Origin: Acephala macrosclerotiorum
Lineage: Eukaryota; Ascomycota; Leotiomycetes; Helotiales; Mollisiaceae
Reading direction: 5' to 3'
Assembly: GCA_014904845.1 (NCBI GenBank)
Contig: MU119257.1
Coordinates: 88,733-152,732, forward strand
Length of the DNA stretch: 64,000 nt
The position numbers and the translations under genes were made by a program. The notes below the pieces were generated by a model, which did not search any database, was not told where the DNA came from, and saw only the letters and a list, made by a program, of their open reading frames with translations. Below, in pieces: positions 1-13,353 of this stretch; the first letter of the stretch is position 1; every line of letters begins with the position of its first letter.

Positions 1-3000
1 TATAAATTTAATTATCGTATACTAATTTATATATTTATTTTATTTTTAATATAAATTATAATAATTTAATAAACAATTTTTCGTAAAAATTATTAATTTA
101 AATATTTTATTAAAATTTATACTTTAAAATTTCTATTTTAATTTTATAATAATCTCTTTTAATTAATATTAAAATTAATAACAAATTTTTAATTTTTAAA
201 ATATATTATATATAATATTTAATTTCGTTTGTTTTTTTCTATTTAATATTTTAATAATTTTAATATATTATTTCGTACAATTTTTTTTATTATATAATAT
301 TCTCGTATTCATATATTACTATTATCAAATTTATATCAAATTATTATTATCTCTTTATATTACGTATTATATTTATTCGATTTTTGAATATTTTTTCAAT
401 TAATATAATTTTTTTTCTAATAATTTACTATTTTTTTAATATTAATTATATAACGTATTATTCGTTTTTAAAATCAAATTTTTTATACAAATTTTATATT
501 TTTTTTATATTATTATTTTCTTATTATTATTTAACGAATTAATTTTATATTTATTTATTATTATATTAATATAATATAAAATTAATTTATTCGTTTAATT
601 ATTTTTTATTGTTTTTTTTTATTTCTGTTTTTTTAATTTTAATTTCGAATTTTTTAATTTATTTAATTATATTATTTATTATTTTTATTTATTATATATA
701 TTTAATATAATTTATTGTAATTTTTTTTTATAGTATTAACGTATTTTTTTTCAAATAAATTTTTTTTTATAATATCGTTTTAATTCGTCGAAAAATATCT
801 TTTTTTAAAAAATTATATCGATTTTCATAAATTATAATTAGTAATTTTTCGATTTTAAATTCTTTTTTCCGTTTTTGTTTTTTTTTAAACTCTAATAAAT
901 ATTAATTTTTTTTTTAAATATTTTTTCATAAAATCGATTATCGATTTAAATTGTAATATTTATTATTTCTTAAAATATTTTCAATTTATTATATTAAATT
1001 AATTTGTTTTTAATCGAATTCTTAAATTCAATATAAAATTATTGTATAAAAACGTTTTTTCTTTAATTAATTCTATTTACAAATTATTAAAACTCGATAA
1101 TATAAATAAAAAAAAAAAAATTTATTTCAAAATTTGTAATTTTCATTTAACGATTTATTTTTTATTTATATATTTAAATACTTTCGTAATTTTATTTTTA
1201 AATCTATTAAAAATAATAAAAAATTTTATAATTAGTAATTTTTATTAAACAATTTTATTACTATTGAAATAATTTTATTATACAATTTCTATTTAATCGA
1301 AAATTGTTTTTATTAAATATTCTATATATTAAAAAATTTATTTATTTTTAAAACAAAATATATTCTTATTAAACTTAAAATAAAATTGATACTATATAAA
1401 ATAAATACGTAATTTATTTCGAATTTTATCAAACGATTTAAACGTTTTAATTTTATATTATATTTTAATAATATAAATCTCGTAATACTTTTAAATATCA
1501 ATAAAATTATTAATATATTCTAAGAATATTTAATTAATATTACAAAAAACAATACTCAATATAATAAATCAATTATTAAACGTATTATTAATTAAAATTA
1601 TATAATTAAAACTAAAAAATTCGAACGAAATATTATTAATTACTAATTAAATTATTAAATTAATTCATTTGAATTAAATACAAAACTTTTATCTACTAAA
1701 GAAACTTATTACTTATATAAAATTTTCGTACTTATTAAAGTTCTCGTTTATAGAATTCTCAATTAATTCAGAGTTCTATCTTTCAAAGTTTCATTACGTG
1801 ATATATACTTCGTAATTTCTATTCGTCGAGTCTCGCTCGCTTTGCTTATTTTATAATTTTTACTAGTTCTCATGTAATTCGTAATATTATTGTCGATTTA
1901 TACGAGAATTTAATTATATTAATTCGAGTTTTTATAAAAAGTTTTCATATTAAAAAAAAAGTTTTATATATAAAAAATATTATAATTTTATTTTAAAAAA
2001 TTATTATAATATTAATTATATATTTTTTATTATTTAAAAATCGATAATTTAAATTTAATATTTAATATATATATATTTATAATATTATTATAAATAAAAT
2101 AAATTTTATTATTACTACGAATTTAAATTTTATCGATTTATTAATTAAACGAAAAATTAAATTAAAAATATATTAAAAATACGAAAAAAACAATTATTAT
2201 ATAATCGAATTAATTTCGAATAAAAACGAATAAAATTCGAATAAAATTCGAATAAAATTATTATATTTATAAATAATAATATTTATATATATATTATAAA
2301 TTTAAAATTTGTAATTTAATTTGAAATTTTAATTAATAAATTTATAATTTATTAAATTAATAAAAATTTTATCGATTTTTTATTTAAATTATATATATTT
2401 ATTTTATTAATAAAAAATTAATAAAATATAAAATTATTAATAAAATATTTAATATTATATATAATAAAAATAAATTCGAATAAATAATTTAATTAATATT
2501 TTTTAATTATTTTATATTTATAATTTAAAAAATAATTAAAAATAAATTATATTTTTATTTTATTATTAATATAAAAATTATTAATAAAACGACGATTTTC
2601 GATATATATATAATATTATATTAAAAAAATTCTTAAAATAAAATTATTATTATTAATTATTATAATTTAAAATGTTTTAAAATAATTTTTTATTTATATT
2701 TAATAAATTATAAATTTAAAATTTCTATTATATTATTATTTTATTAAAAATTTTATTAATAATATAATTGTTTTTTAAAAATATTAAAAAAATATTTTTA
2801 ATATTTATATAAAATATTTATTTTATTTGTAAAAATATATTTATATTTATTTTTATTAATTATCGTATAAACGAATTTAAAATATTTACAATTGAAAAAC
2901 AAATAATAATAATTAAAAATTTTATTTTTTTTAAGATTTTAAAATCTTTAAAAATATATTTAAAAATAATAAATTAATAAAAAATTTATATATCGTTTTA

Positions 3001-6000
3001 CGCGTAAATATTATAATTATTATAATAATATAAAATATAAATATTTATATAAAAAAAAATTATAAAATTTTTTTTTTTTTTATATATATTAAATATATTA
3101 TTTCGAATTTAATAAAATAATAATATTTTTCGACGAAAAAAATTAATTTATTTAAAAATAATACGAATTAAATTATAAAAATTAATAAATTAAAAAAATT
3201 TAAAATTAAAATATAATTTTTTTTTGAAATAAAAAATTATAATTTTAAAATTATTTTTAGAAATATCGATTTTAAAAAAAAACAATTTATTTAAATTGTA
3301 ATAAATTAATATATATTTATTTAATAAAAAAATTTAAAAACTTTTTTATAATATTTTTTTTTAATTTGTAAATTTTTATATAATATATATATTTATAAAA
3401 AAATTTAAATTATAATTTAAAATAATAAATATTTTATTTAAATTTTAATAAATTATTTAATAATAAAAAATATTTATAATTAAATTTTTTTTATTTGTTT
3501 TTAATATTATTAAAATTAATATAAAAATTATTATAATTTTTAAATATTTTTTTTTAATTTAATTTTAAAATAAATTTTTTTTTAAAAAATTAAATATTTT
3601 TTATTTATTTTTAAAAATTATTATTAATTTAAAATATAAATTATAATTTATAAAAAATTATATTAAAAATTTTAAAAATTTTTAATTAAAAAAAAATAAA
3701 TTAATTTTTTAAAAAATTTAAATTGATGATTTTTTTTTTTTATAAAATAATTTATTATTTTATATTTTGAAAATTATATTTTACGATATTTTCTCGAAAA
3801 TTTATAATAAATATTATTTCGATTTTAAAAAAATAAAATAAAAATTATTAAATTTTATTATTTATTATTTAAATTATTTTTATAATAAAATTTTACGATT
3901 TTTAATATACGATTTTTTATAATTAATTTATATCGAATTAAAATTTTAATTATAATATTCGTATTTTATAATTAAAAAATATTAAATAATATTATTTTTA
4001 ATCGAAATAAAAAATTTATTTTCAAGTTTATAAATATAAAATTATAAATATTTATTGTTTAATATTTATAAACAAATAAATTATTAAAACGAATTATATA
4101 AAAAATCGAAATCGATTTTTATTATTTTATTATATTTTATTTCGATTAATTATAAACGAATTATATTATTTTATATTAAATTACTATTAATAATATATTT
4201 ATAATAATTATTAATATTAATTTAAACGAAATTATTATCGATTATAAAACGAATACAATTTTATTATTTTTATATAAATTAAATTTTTTTAATATTTTTA
4301 AAATTATTTGAAAATTTTATTAATAAAATATATAATTAATTATTAATTTTATTATTATATTTATTAAAAAACAATACAATTTTAAATATAAATCGTTTAT
4401 AATAAATATCAACGATTTAATATATATTAAATTTTATAAAAATTATAATTTTTTAAATTATTTAAATTTAAAATTAATAAAATAATAAATTGATTTTTTT
4501 TTATTAAAAAATATATTAATCGCTTTATATATAAATTATAATTATTTTTTATTAAAAAATTTATTCAATTATTTTTATTAAAAAATAAAAACTCGTATAA
4601 TAAATTAAAATTAAATATTATAAAATTAATTAATATTAATTTAAATAATAAATATAATAATAATTAAAAATTTAAAAAATTTAAAAAAATCATCAATAAA
4701 AAATATATTTAATATAACGATAAAAACAATTTTAAATATTTAATTAAATTAAAAAATTATAATAACGTATAAAATTAATAATATAAAATCGAATTATTTA
4801 AAAATATAATCGAATTTATTTAAAAATACGAAATTCGCGTATTAAAATTTTTAATTCGAATTCGTATACGTATTCGTTTAAAAAAACTAATTTCGAGTTT
4901 AATAATAAAAAACTAAATAATTATATAAATTTTAAAATCGTTTTAAAAAAATAATCGATTTAAAAAAAATTATATAATTTTAATCGATTGAAAAATTATA
5001 TTTTTAAATTTATTATATTTATTTTATTTATTATATTTATTTTAATTTCTTTTTATATAATATTTTTATTTTTAATAATTATAATAATTTAATTTTATCG
5101 ATAATAATAATAATTTTTAAAATTAAAATTATTTAATATTATTATATATTTTATTTTTATAAAATAATATATAACGTTTAATAATAACGATTTTAATATT
5201 TGTAAATTTTTAATTTTCAATATAAATTTTATTGAATTTAAAAAAAATTTATTTATTTTCAACGTATAAAAATAATATATTTTATCGTTTTTATTAAACG
5301 ACGAATTAAATAATATTATTTATTATTTAGTTTTTTTTAATTCAATTTTAAACAAAAATAATAAATTCGTTTTCGATTATAAAATATTTTATAAATTTTA
5401 TTATTATTTGTATTTAATTTTTTTATTTTTTTATTAAATTTTAAAATATTTTATTAATTTTTTTAATAATTTTACTAATTTCTTTATTTAAATTCGATAA
5501 TATTTTATTAATTTTTTTTATAATATATTAATTTTTTTTAAATATATATAAAAAAAAAATTTAAAATTTTTTTAATAAAAAATATAAATTTAATATTTTA
5601 ATTTTTTAAATTCTCTAATTAAAAAACAATAAAAAATTTTAAAAAATTAATAAAAAAATATTAAATTATTTATTGAAAATTTTTCGATAATAAATTATTT
5701 ATTTAATTTTAAATTAATAAATTTTATATTAAATATAACGATTTTTTTAATAATTTGAAATTTTTTATCGAACGATTATTTATTAAATTAAATAAAAATA
5801 AATTTAAAAATTTTAAATTTATTTTAAATTTAATTAATTTTTATATTTATTCGCTCGTTTAATAAATTAAAATCGAATTTAAACGTTTAATTTTAATTTT
5901 GTAATTATCGATATAAAATTTTATTTTAATTAAACGTTAATAAAATTTTTAAAATAATAAAATAAATATAAAAAATAAAAATAAAAATAATTCGAAAATT

Positions 6001-8540
6001 AAACTTTAAAATATATTTAATAATAATTTAATTAATTAAAATCATAAATAATATATTAATAAATTTATTAAAATTAGTAAACGTTTTAATAATAAAATTT
6101 TTAATATTTAAAAATAATATAAAATTAATTTTTTATCGTTAATTCGATTATTTTTAAAAATTAAACGTTATAATAATTAATAATAATAAATTTAATATTT
6201 TGAAAAAAATTAAAAAATTTTCTAAAGTTTATACGTAAATTATATCGATTATTATAATAAATTACATGATAATTAATTTAAATATTTTACGATTTTTATT
6301 AATTTTTAATATTTTTATTAAAATAAAATAAAAACGATTAAAAATACTTAAAATAAACGTAATAAATATCGATAAAAAAATCGAAAATAAAAACGTAAAA
6401 ATTAATAAAATTATTATTTTTAAAAAATATAATTTATTTTTTAATATAAATACTATAAAAACTAGCGATTTAAATTAATTATATAAATATTAAAAAGTAT
6501 TATAAAATTTACTAGTAAATATTTTTAACATTAAAATTTAAAAAATATAAAAATCGATTATTAAATATATTAAAAAATTTATTTTAAAAATTTTAAAATA
6601 AATTATTCAATTTTATTTTAAATAAAATATTAATTAAAATAATTAATAAAACTCTAAAAATACGATTTTATTATTCTCGAAATATAAAAAATTAATAAAA
6701 ATTATAATACGAAAAATATTTCGATTTTAAAATTTTAAAATATATTAAAAAAATTATAAATACATTTATATAAAATATTTTATTATTAAATTTATAAATG
6801 AATTATATTTTGTAAATATTTATTTTAAAATATAATAAAATAAAAAGTTTAATAACGAGTTAATTTTTTTTTATATAAAACGATTATAATATTATAAAAT
6901 AATTTTTAATTTTTAAATAATTAAATTAGTTTTTATTATTTATTTTAATAATATATTATTTTTAAATTAATTTCGAAAATTTTTTTTTTAATATATAATA
7001 ATATTATTTGTTATTAATATTAGAATTTTTTTAATTTTATTAATAATATATTTTTCGCGATTTTATATTTTATTAAAAAAATTTTTAATTATTATTTAAA
7101 TAATTTATTTAATCGATATTCTTTTTCGTAAATCAATATAAAATTTTATATTAATTTATAAAATCGATATTTTAATTTTTAAAATTAAAATTAAAAATTT
7201 TTAAATATATTAAATTTAATTTCATTATATAAATATTAAATATATTTAACGTCGATAAATTTTATACGTTTTATTATTATATTAATATTAAAATTTTTTT
7301 TAAGATTTTATCAACGAATTAATATAAAAAAAAAATATGAAAATTATTAATAAAACGATAAAAAATCAATTAAAAAAAAAAAATTTTACGATTATAAAAA
7401 TAAAAAATTAATATTAAAATTATCGAGAAAAAAAATTTAAAATAATATTTTTCAAAAAAAAAAAATTTTATAATATAAATTATATACGTAAAATATTTTT
7501 TGTTTTTATAAAAAAACGAAAAATATAATTACGAATTTGCAATTATTTTAAATTTTAAATAAAATAAAATAAAATAATTTTTTTTTAAAAAAACAATATT
7601 TTATTACGTAAAAAAACTCGAAATCAAATAATACAATTTAATTTAATTTAATATAATTTATTTTTTATATTATAATTTTATAAAATAAAATATTTTTTAT
7701 TATATATATTATTTTTTTAATAATAAATAATATATTTATATTTTTATTAAAAATAAAAAAAATCGAATTATTTATAATTATAATTATATTTTTTTTTTTT
7801 TTCGATTTTTTTTTTTTAATTTTTTCGATTATTTTATTTTTATAAACGAAATATATATCGATTTTATATTATAAATAAAATAAAAAATATTTCGAAAATA
7901 AAAAATTTAAAAAAATTTAAAAAATATTAAAAAAAAAATATTTTTTAAAAGTATTCAATTTTATATTACGATTTAAATTTTTTAATAAAAAAAAATAAAT
8001 TAAAATTTTATAATAATAAAAAAATTAAAATTAAATATTTATTTTTATTTTTAAAAATTTTAATAACATTCGAAATACGAAATTGAAAATTAATATTTTA
8101 ATTAAATTAAAAAATAAAAAATAAATAAATTTTATAAAATTGAAATTAAAATTAAAAATAATATAATAATTTAAAAATATTATATAAATAATTTTTTATT
8201 TATTTATATTGAAATTATTAAATTTATACGTTTAATTAATAATAAATTATAATTTTTTTTTATAATATATTTAAAATTTTATTTATTTTATATAAAATTT
8301 CAATTTTAATTCTATTAAAAATATTTAAATTATTATTAAATAAAAATTACGTCGTAGAATTTTTAATTTTTAAAAAAAAATAAAATTTTTTTTATAAAAA
8401 ATAAAATAAAATTACTATAAAAAAATATAATATCGTTTTTTTAATTTACTTAGAAAATGTACTAAGTTTATTAAATTAAATAGAGAGTTTATTAGAAGTA
8501 ATAAGTGGTAATATTAAGTTGTTTATATTAATTTATCTGT
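1..8540. repeat. AT-rich isochore, gene-free, probably RIP-mutated repeats
   Basis: Almost pure A/T with no convincing reading frame. Many of the few surviving C and G bases sit in CpG dinucleotides, while CpC and CpT are scarce. This is the pattern left by repeat-induced point mutation, which acts on C outside CpG, mainly CpA. A slightly GC-richer island lies near 1735-1880. The change to ordinary composition is abrupt, between about 8460 and 8600. The block is probably old transposon sequence, but no terminal repeat or transposase is readable. A centromeric or subtelomeric origin cannot be excluded. The 68-codon frame at 1042-1248 is a chance frame of low-complexity residues. Confidence 0.85.
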
Positions 8541-8964
8541 TTTGAATAAAGTCTTGAATTTTGGTGTTTTTGGTCCGTGCGTAAATAATTCTATCAACCA
8601 CTGTTGAGCTTCTCCGATCATATGCCTAGCGCTTTCAATATGCTAGGATTAAACGGCGGATAAGAGCTCTCAAAAGGTCTGTAATGAAGATCTGGTTGGA
8701 TGTCACACAGGGGACAAAATAATGTATAATTAGAGGGTGCATTGTTTTTGTGTCTTAAATCATGCTCCTCCCAAAAATTTTACTCCAACATTCTGTACTG
8801 TGTTCTTCACACAATGACAGACGGAGGGCCTGTTGGGGGCCTGCTCTCAAATATATTTGGTATCAAAATTGAGGTTTATGACATAACCACAAATTCCTGC
8901 AATAGCCTTGTACCAGGCTCAACACCAGCAGAATTGACTTGCAGCAGAACTAAAAGTGATGAAT

Positions 8965-10731
8965 TCAAAATTTGCGTGACAACGAATGCCATAGAGAGCT
9001 TTTCCCTTTAGAGCGAGGTGCACCATGTCTCAGCCGCGGAGGTATAGGACGAGGTTGCTGAACCGTGGTGATGATCCTATCTGTAGACCCTGGTGCTGGT
9101 TCCAGTTTGCTGCCATCGAAGGTTACTATCAATGCTTTTACCAGTGAGCCTGCAGCTTCGACAGTGTCAATGAGATGCTGGAATATTTGAACGAATTTTC
9201 GTGTCCACTCGGGATCCTGGCGAGACGATTGATGAAGGTCTTCGGTCTCGATTATAAGGAAGCACTTATCCAGCCTTGAGATCAATAGGCAGAGAAGGGT
9301 CAGCCACTCCACTTCTGTGTGGTCGGATGAGAACTGTGCAGCGTTCAGGCCCTTTGGAAAGTTGATAAGAACATTGGAATCATGACGAATGACCTGGTAT
9401 ACCAGAGACTTTAGAACGTTGATCATCGAGGGCATCGAATCATCATTTCCAGAGTGAGACAGAACCCAAAAGACTTTGTACTGAGTACTTCGCAGATAAT
9501 TTATAACGTCAATCGAATGATCTCTAGCAGTAGCACTCGCGCGTAGACCTGACCGAAGAATGAACATCGAGGAGGCAGGTGTTGATACCCACTGCCCAAG
9601 ACATTTTACGATGTCTGCTTGATTTCGAGGCTCAGGCATTGTCTGGTGACGACGACGTGCCACAGTGGAGGAATGCTTGCGCAGAATCGTTTCGGGAGTG
9701 GTCTTGGGAGTGAGAAGAGTGATGATGTGTGAGAATTGCATGTCATAGATTCGTGGCTTCATGTCTGATACATCGAGTTGAATCGATTCAGTAGTGGCTT
9801 TGCTGGTGGCCGTAATCTTCAATACTTGATCGATTTGGCTATCCATTCTCGACTGCTTGTCGTCAAATTGCACTTGCATTTCATGCAATTTCTGGTAGAG
9901 GCCTTGGATGTCCGTCCGTACAAGCTGAGTTATGATGTGCATGTCTCGAACTTCTGCCCGGTTTGCCTCACTGGCAATAGCATTGATGGTATCAGAGCAG
10001 AGTTTAATCTGCTCAACAGTATCGTGATACTCGAGTTCAAAGGGGTTGAGGATCGAGCTCAAGACTCGTCCAGCAGAACTCTTGCTATACCAACGAACAG
10101 CTCGTTGGAAGAAAAACATAATGTGGGCATAAACGTTGGCGACCGCGTCCCTCATTCGATCGGTCTGGTATAGTTCGGCATTGAGTTTAATTCCTGGAAG
10201 TACGTCGCTGATGATAGTAAGCGCTTTGGCGAATTCTTCTATTAACTCTGCATGGTTGATAACTCCCTGCCATTTTTGCGTTAGTAATGCATCTAGGAAA
10301 TTGCAACAATAAGCATAGAGTATGTTTCTTACCATCAGAACCAGCTTGATAGACCCCCATGCTAGCGCAACATATTCAGGGTGATGCTGTGCTAAGGCAT
10401 CTAGCACACTACTGTAATATTGGATACGAAGTGAGAGTGTATTTAGGCGTTTGAACACGGACTTTCTCTTCTGGCCCTGATTTTCGTAGTTCTTTTTCGC
10501 ATCATCCAATGTTGCAACGACATCCAAGATAGAGTTATGGCCTACTAGCAGACCGAGTGCTATCGTATTTCCAGCAAATTCTTTCCTGAAGTATTCGCTA
10601 GCTTTTGTATAGGCTTCGAGGGCTACATCTTTGTCTGCAGTTGCCCATGGATCTCGATACGCCGCAACGATGCTCTGTTTGGTAGAAAAGAAGGTTGAAG
10701 GAGTCTGCGAACTAGTTCCTGATGTATTCAT
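8965..10731 (-). CDS. DUF7708/NLR-like protein with degenerate nucleotide-binding region
   Basis: Two exons, 10731-10333 and 10266-8965, give 566 residues. The 66-nt in-frame intron at 10267-10332 starts GTAAGA, has an ACTAACG branch site and ends CAG; removing it joins KLVLM to GVINHAEL, which restores family spacing. The N-terminal half resembles the DUF7708 helical domain found at the front of fungal NACHT/NLR-like proteins (motifs LAWGSIKLVLM, FFQRAVRWY). The C-terminal half has a Walker-B-like strand (CFLIIETEDL). Where a P-loop would be expected there is only RSGLRASATARD, with no GxGKT. There is no repeat domain, so the protein may be a stand-alone or truncated member, possibly signalling without nucleotide hydrolysis. 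It ends about 0.4 kb from the AT-rich block, a typical place for fast-evolving NLR-type genes. Family assignment is from memory. Confidence 0.7.
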   Translation of the reverse strand: MNTSGTSSQTPSTFFSTKQSIVAAYRDPWATADKDVALEAYTKASEYFRKEFAGNTIALGLLVGHNSILDVVATLDDAKKNYENQGQKRKSVFKRLNTLSLRIQYYSSVLDALAQHHPEYVALAWGSIKLVLMVRNILYAYCCNFLDALLTQKWQGVINHAELIEEFAKALTIISDVLPGIKLNAELYQTDRMRDAVANVYAHIMFFFQRAVRWYSKSSAGRVLSSILNPFELEYHDTVEQIKLCSDTINAIASEANRAEVRDMHIITQLVRTDIQGLYQKLHEMQVQFDDKQSRMDSQIDQVLKITATSKATTESIQLDVSDMKPRIYDMQFSHIITLLTPKTTPETILRKHSSTVARRRHQTMPEPRNQADIVKCLGQWVSTPASSMFILRSGLRASATARDHSIDVINYLRSTQYKVFWVLSHSGNDDSMPSMINVLKSLVYQVIRHDSNVLINFPKGLNAAQFSSDHTEVEWLTLLCLLISRLDKCFLIIETEDLHQSSRQDPEWTRKFVQIFQHLIDTVEAAGSLVKALIVTFDGSKLEPAPGSTDRIITTVQQPRPIPPRLRHGAPRSKGKSSLWHSLSRKF

Positions 10732-11671
10732 TATATTTCTTAGCTGGCACTCGGATCGAAAATTGTTTGTCTGTAGAAGCTGATGTTTCGAGGCATGGTA
10801 AGGCTGAGGCTGAGCTGAATCTCTGAATTATAGGTACCTGCTGCACGGCCAAGACTTTATGGTTAGCATTAACCGGATTTCATCTCACCTTTGTAGTTGC
10901 TCCATAAAGCTGAGTCTGATGAACAGGCTCTACATTTCTTGTCAAAGGCGTTTGAACACATCCATGGGTGAAATCTTTGGGTGAGTTTACTGGTGGTTGA
11001 TGTGATACAGTATCCGCTAGTACGGAAGAGCTCTAGTGTATCTCTCACGTGTTACTGTGGTACACAAAGTATATTTGACTCGAGCTCCTGTTGCTATGCT
11101 TCTTTCCCTCACCTCAAGATACATTATTCAGAGCTTTAAGCAAGCTAGTCAATGTCGCTTCCCGTACTTATGCTGGAGCTGGAATCACCACTCCGTAAGC
11201 TAGGGAACGCTGCCCTTCGCATGCTCTTTTTCGTCCCGAAAGCCCGCGAAAGTATCTCCAAATCGAGAGCCACTTAAGCTACCTGTACCATTGATGATCA
11301 GTGCTGACCTATAGCCTATAACGGCACTATCGCGACCCAAATACCGAGAAGATTGACCTTGAGACCCTGCATCTTACAGCCCACCTCCTTGCCGCTTACG
11401 TACATTTTGGGATTTTATTTCTTACAAGCCGAGTATTTCGTCCTAAGAAGCTTTGGTAAGCTTTGGTATCGGAATTGAACTCCAAAAATGGTTTCCCATT
11501 CGTGCTGAAATTACTTTTGAGGGCCTATCGCTACGTTAATTGCTGTTGTCTTACGTGAGAACCGTTCGAGAGACCAGAGATATATCTTCATCACATCTTC
11601 TCAACATCTTGTGCTTTTACTCCCTTTGCATTCTTTTGTCTTTTGCTGACACTACGTTTCAATACCTCAAC
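10732..11671. other. Intergenic region, no gene seen
   Basis: Ordinary composition, no long frame on either strand. It should contain the promoter of the DUF7708-like gene (transcribed leftwards) and of the 2EXR gene (transcribed rightwards). No further element is recognisable. Confidence 0.6.
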
Positions 11672-12473
11672 ATGGCTTCTAGAATTATCTACTTCATGTA
11701 TCGTCACTGCCAATTCTGTGTCTCGGCAAAAGAACACACACCAGAACCCTCTCCAGACTCGTTCACTCTTTTCCCTCTCCTACCTTTCGAACTGCGTCTC
11801 AAGATATGGCATTTCATAGCCAACACACCCAGAACCGTCGAGTTGACCTGCACTCCAACAGCCTCTCATCTGCCTGAAGGAAGATGGTTCTCCCACAGCA
11901 AAAGCCCAGTCATATTCCGCATCTGTTCAGAATCACGCACCATCGCACAATCCCAATACTCAGTCCTCGATTTCCCCTCCGAGCAACTCGGACTTCCGTG
12001 TAGTACACCACTTCGCATCAACTTCGCAGCTGATACGTTGTGGCTATGTGGAGACTTGCAATCAGAATGGGCATGGGACCTACTCGAAAAGAATGAACAG
12101 CTGAAAGAGAAGTTGAGATTCTTAGCTGTGAGGGAGAAATTGTGGAAGGCGTTGAATCAGACGGAATTGACGCCGGTTCCGGATGCGCATTTGTCAGGAA
12201 GAGCGGAAACTCCTAGGAAATATGTGTATTCTGGGTTGAAGGCTATCGAGGATGTCAAGTTTCATGGCCAGGCTAATGATTTTCGTTGGCATCCCTAAGT
12301 CATCTTGGCATTCACTTCAGAAGAATGAGATATTCTTGTTATATAAAACTCTCAAGATAGAGTTGACAAAAGATGGCACATCCATACAATATCGAAAGGG
12401 AGGGAATGGATGGCTCTCGCGTTTTTGGAATCGGCTTCAATCAAGCATGAGACTTGGGGTTAGACGCGAGTAA
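11672..12473 (+). CDS. 2EXR-domain protein
   Basis: The start at 11672 is chosen because the 2EXR motif begins about 30 residues later; the upstream in-frame ATG at 11540 would add an unlikely leader. Family hallmarks are FTLFPLLPFELRLKIWHFI, a PRTVEL strand, then SPVIFRICSESR. These proteins are abundant in Leotiomycetes and have no established biochemical role. The first frame stops at 12298 (FRWHP). A tail in another frame (KNEIFLLYKTLKIEL onward, to 12473) looks coding and joins if a 67-nt intron with a weak GTCAAG donor (12254-12320) is removed, giving 244 residues. Alternatively a frameshift truncates the protein at 12298. Confidence 0.65.
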
Positions 12474-13353
12474 GATTATGAAGAGAAAGAGGTCTGCTAA
12501 GATTTGGAGGAGAGGCAGAGTGCCAGACTGTGCTAGAGAGGAGAATCCAGCCACTGGTATCGCTGGACAGTCTACATCGCCAGCGTCGCCATGCCTCCTC
12601 ATGCCGATCCCTTTTTAAGCGAAGTCCAGGCGCGGCACACGTTTCGACAGAGGACCGAGAGGCCAACGAAGGTATCGAACACGAGAGCAGAATGATGTAC
12701 AACAAATCTCCTAATAGCTATGAACGAAGATGAACAAATGGACGGAGCCGAAGAGCCAAGATTTTGTTCATTTTCCACTTTGCTCTGATGATCCTGTGCA
12801 ACGAGAGCATTGAACATGGAAATCGCTTTGGCTTCAGCTGCAACGATGAAGATGAACCGTTTCGAAAATTCACAATAATTATGCTCGCAGAATCTTAAGA
12901 AAAATTCAATCAAAGTGTCCAAGAGAACTTCTCAAAGATAATCTCTCCGCGTGGTCTGAAGAGCTACTACTACATACTGTCAAGTGTCGCCGCAGCGATT
13001 TTCCCAAAGCATAACATCCCCGGCCTCGTTGCCAGTATTGATCTATACAATCCTCGCATAATTGGTTAGATTCTACTGTACGAAGAAGCTAATCATAAAT
13101 CTGTGTTAGCTGTGTGAATCTAGGTTTAGTTGATAAGACGCGATGCCCGTTGGCGGCGTTCTAGGGGTCTCGGTTCTCGCAAGTAGCAGTAGGGCTGATC
13201 CACTCCGTCTCCATCGGATGATGCACAGCCTTCCAGAACGTAGAGGTCTACATCGCGTCCACCATCTTCTTTCTAGTCATTCGGATGTTTACTGTGTGTG
13301 TTGATGCGATGTACGAACCCTTTAGAGCAACTCGAGAAGTCTTGATTCTGTAG
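12474..13353. other. Intergenic region, no gene seen
   Basis: Small frames occur on both strands (for example minus 12599-12922), but none shows a recognisable motif or plausible composition. No tRNA, repeat or strong hairpin was noticed. Confidence 0.5.

Noticed and set aside
1042..1248. 68-codon frame in the AT-rich block
   Set aside because: Composed of Lys, Asn, Ile, Phe and Leu as expected from AT-rich noise; no motif.
8742..9011. 89-codon plus-strand frame
   Set aside because: Overlaps the end of the DUF7708-like gene on the other strand and has no motif.
12599..12922. 107-codon minus-strand frame
   Set aside because: No recognisable motif, overlapped by an antisense frame of similar length, no splice context.
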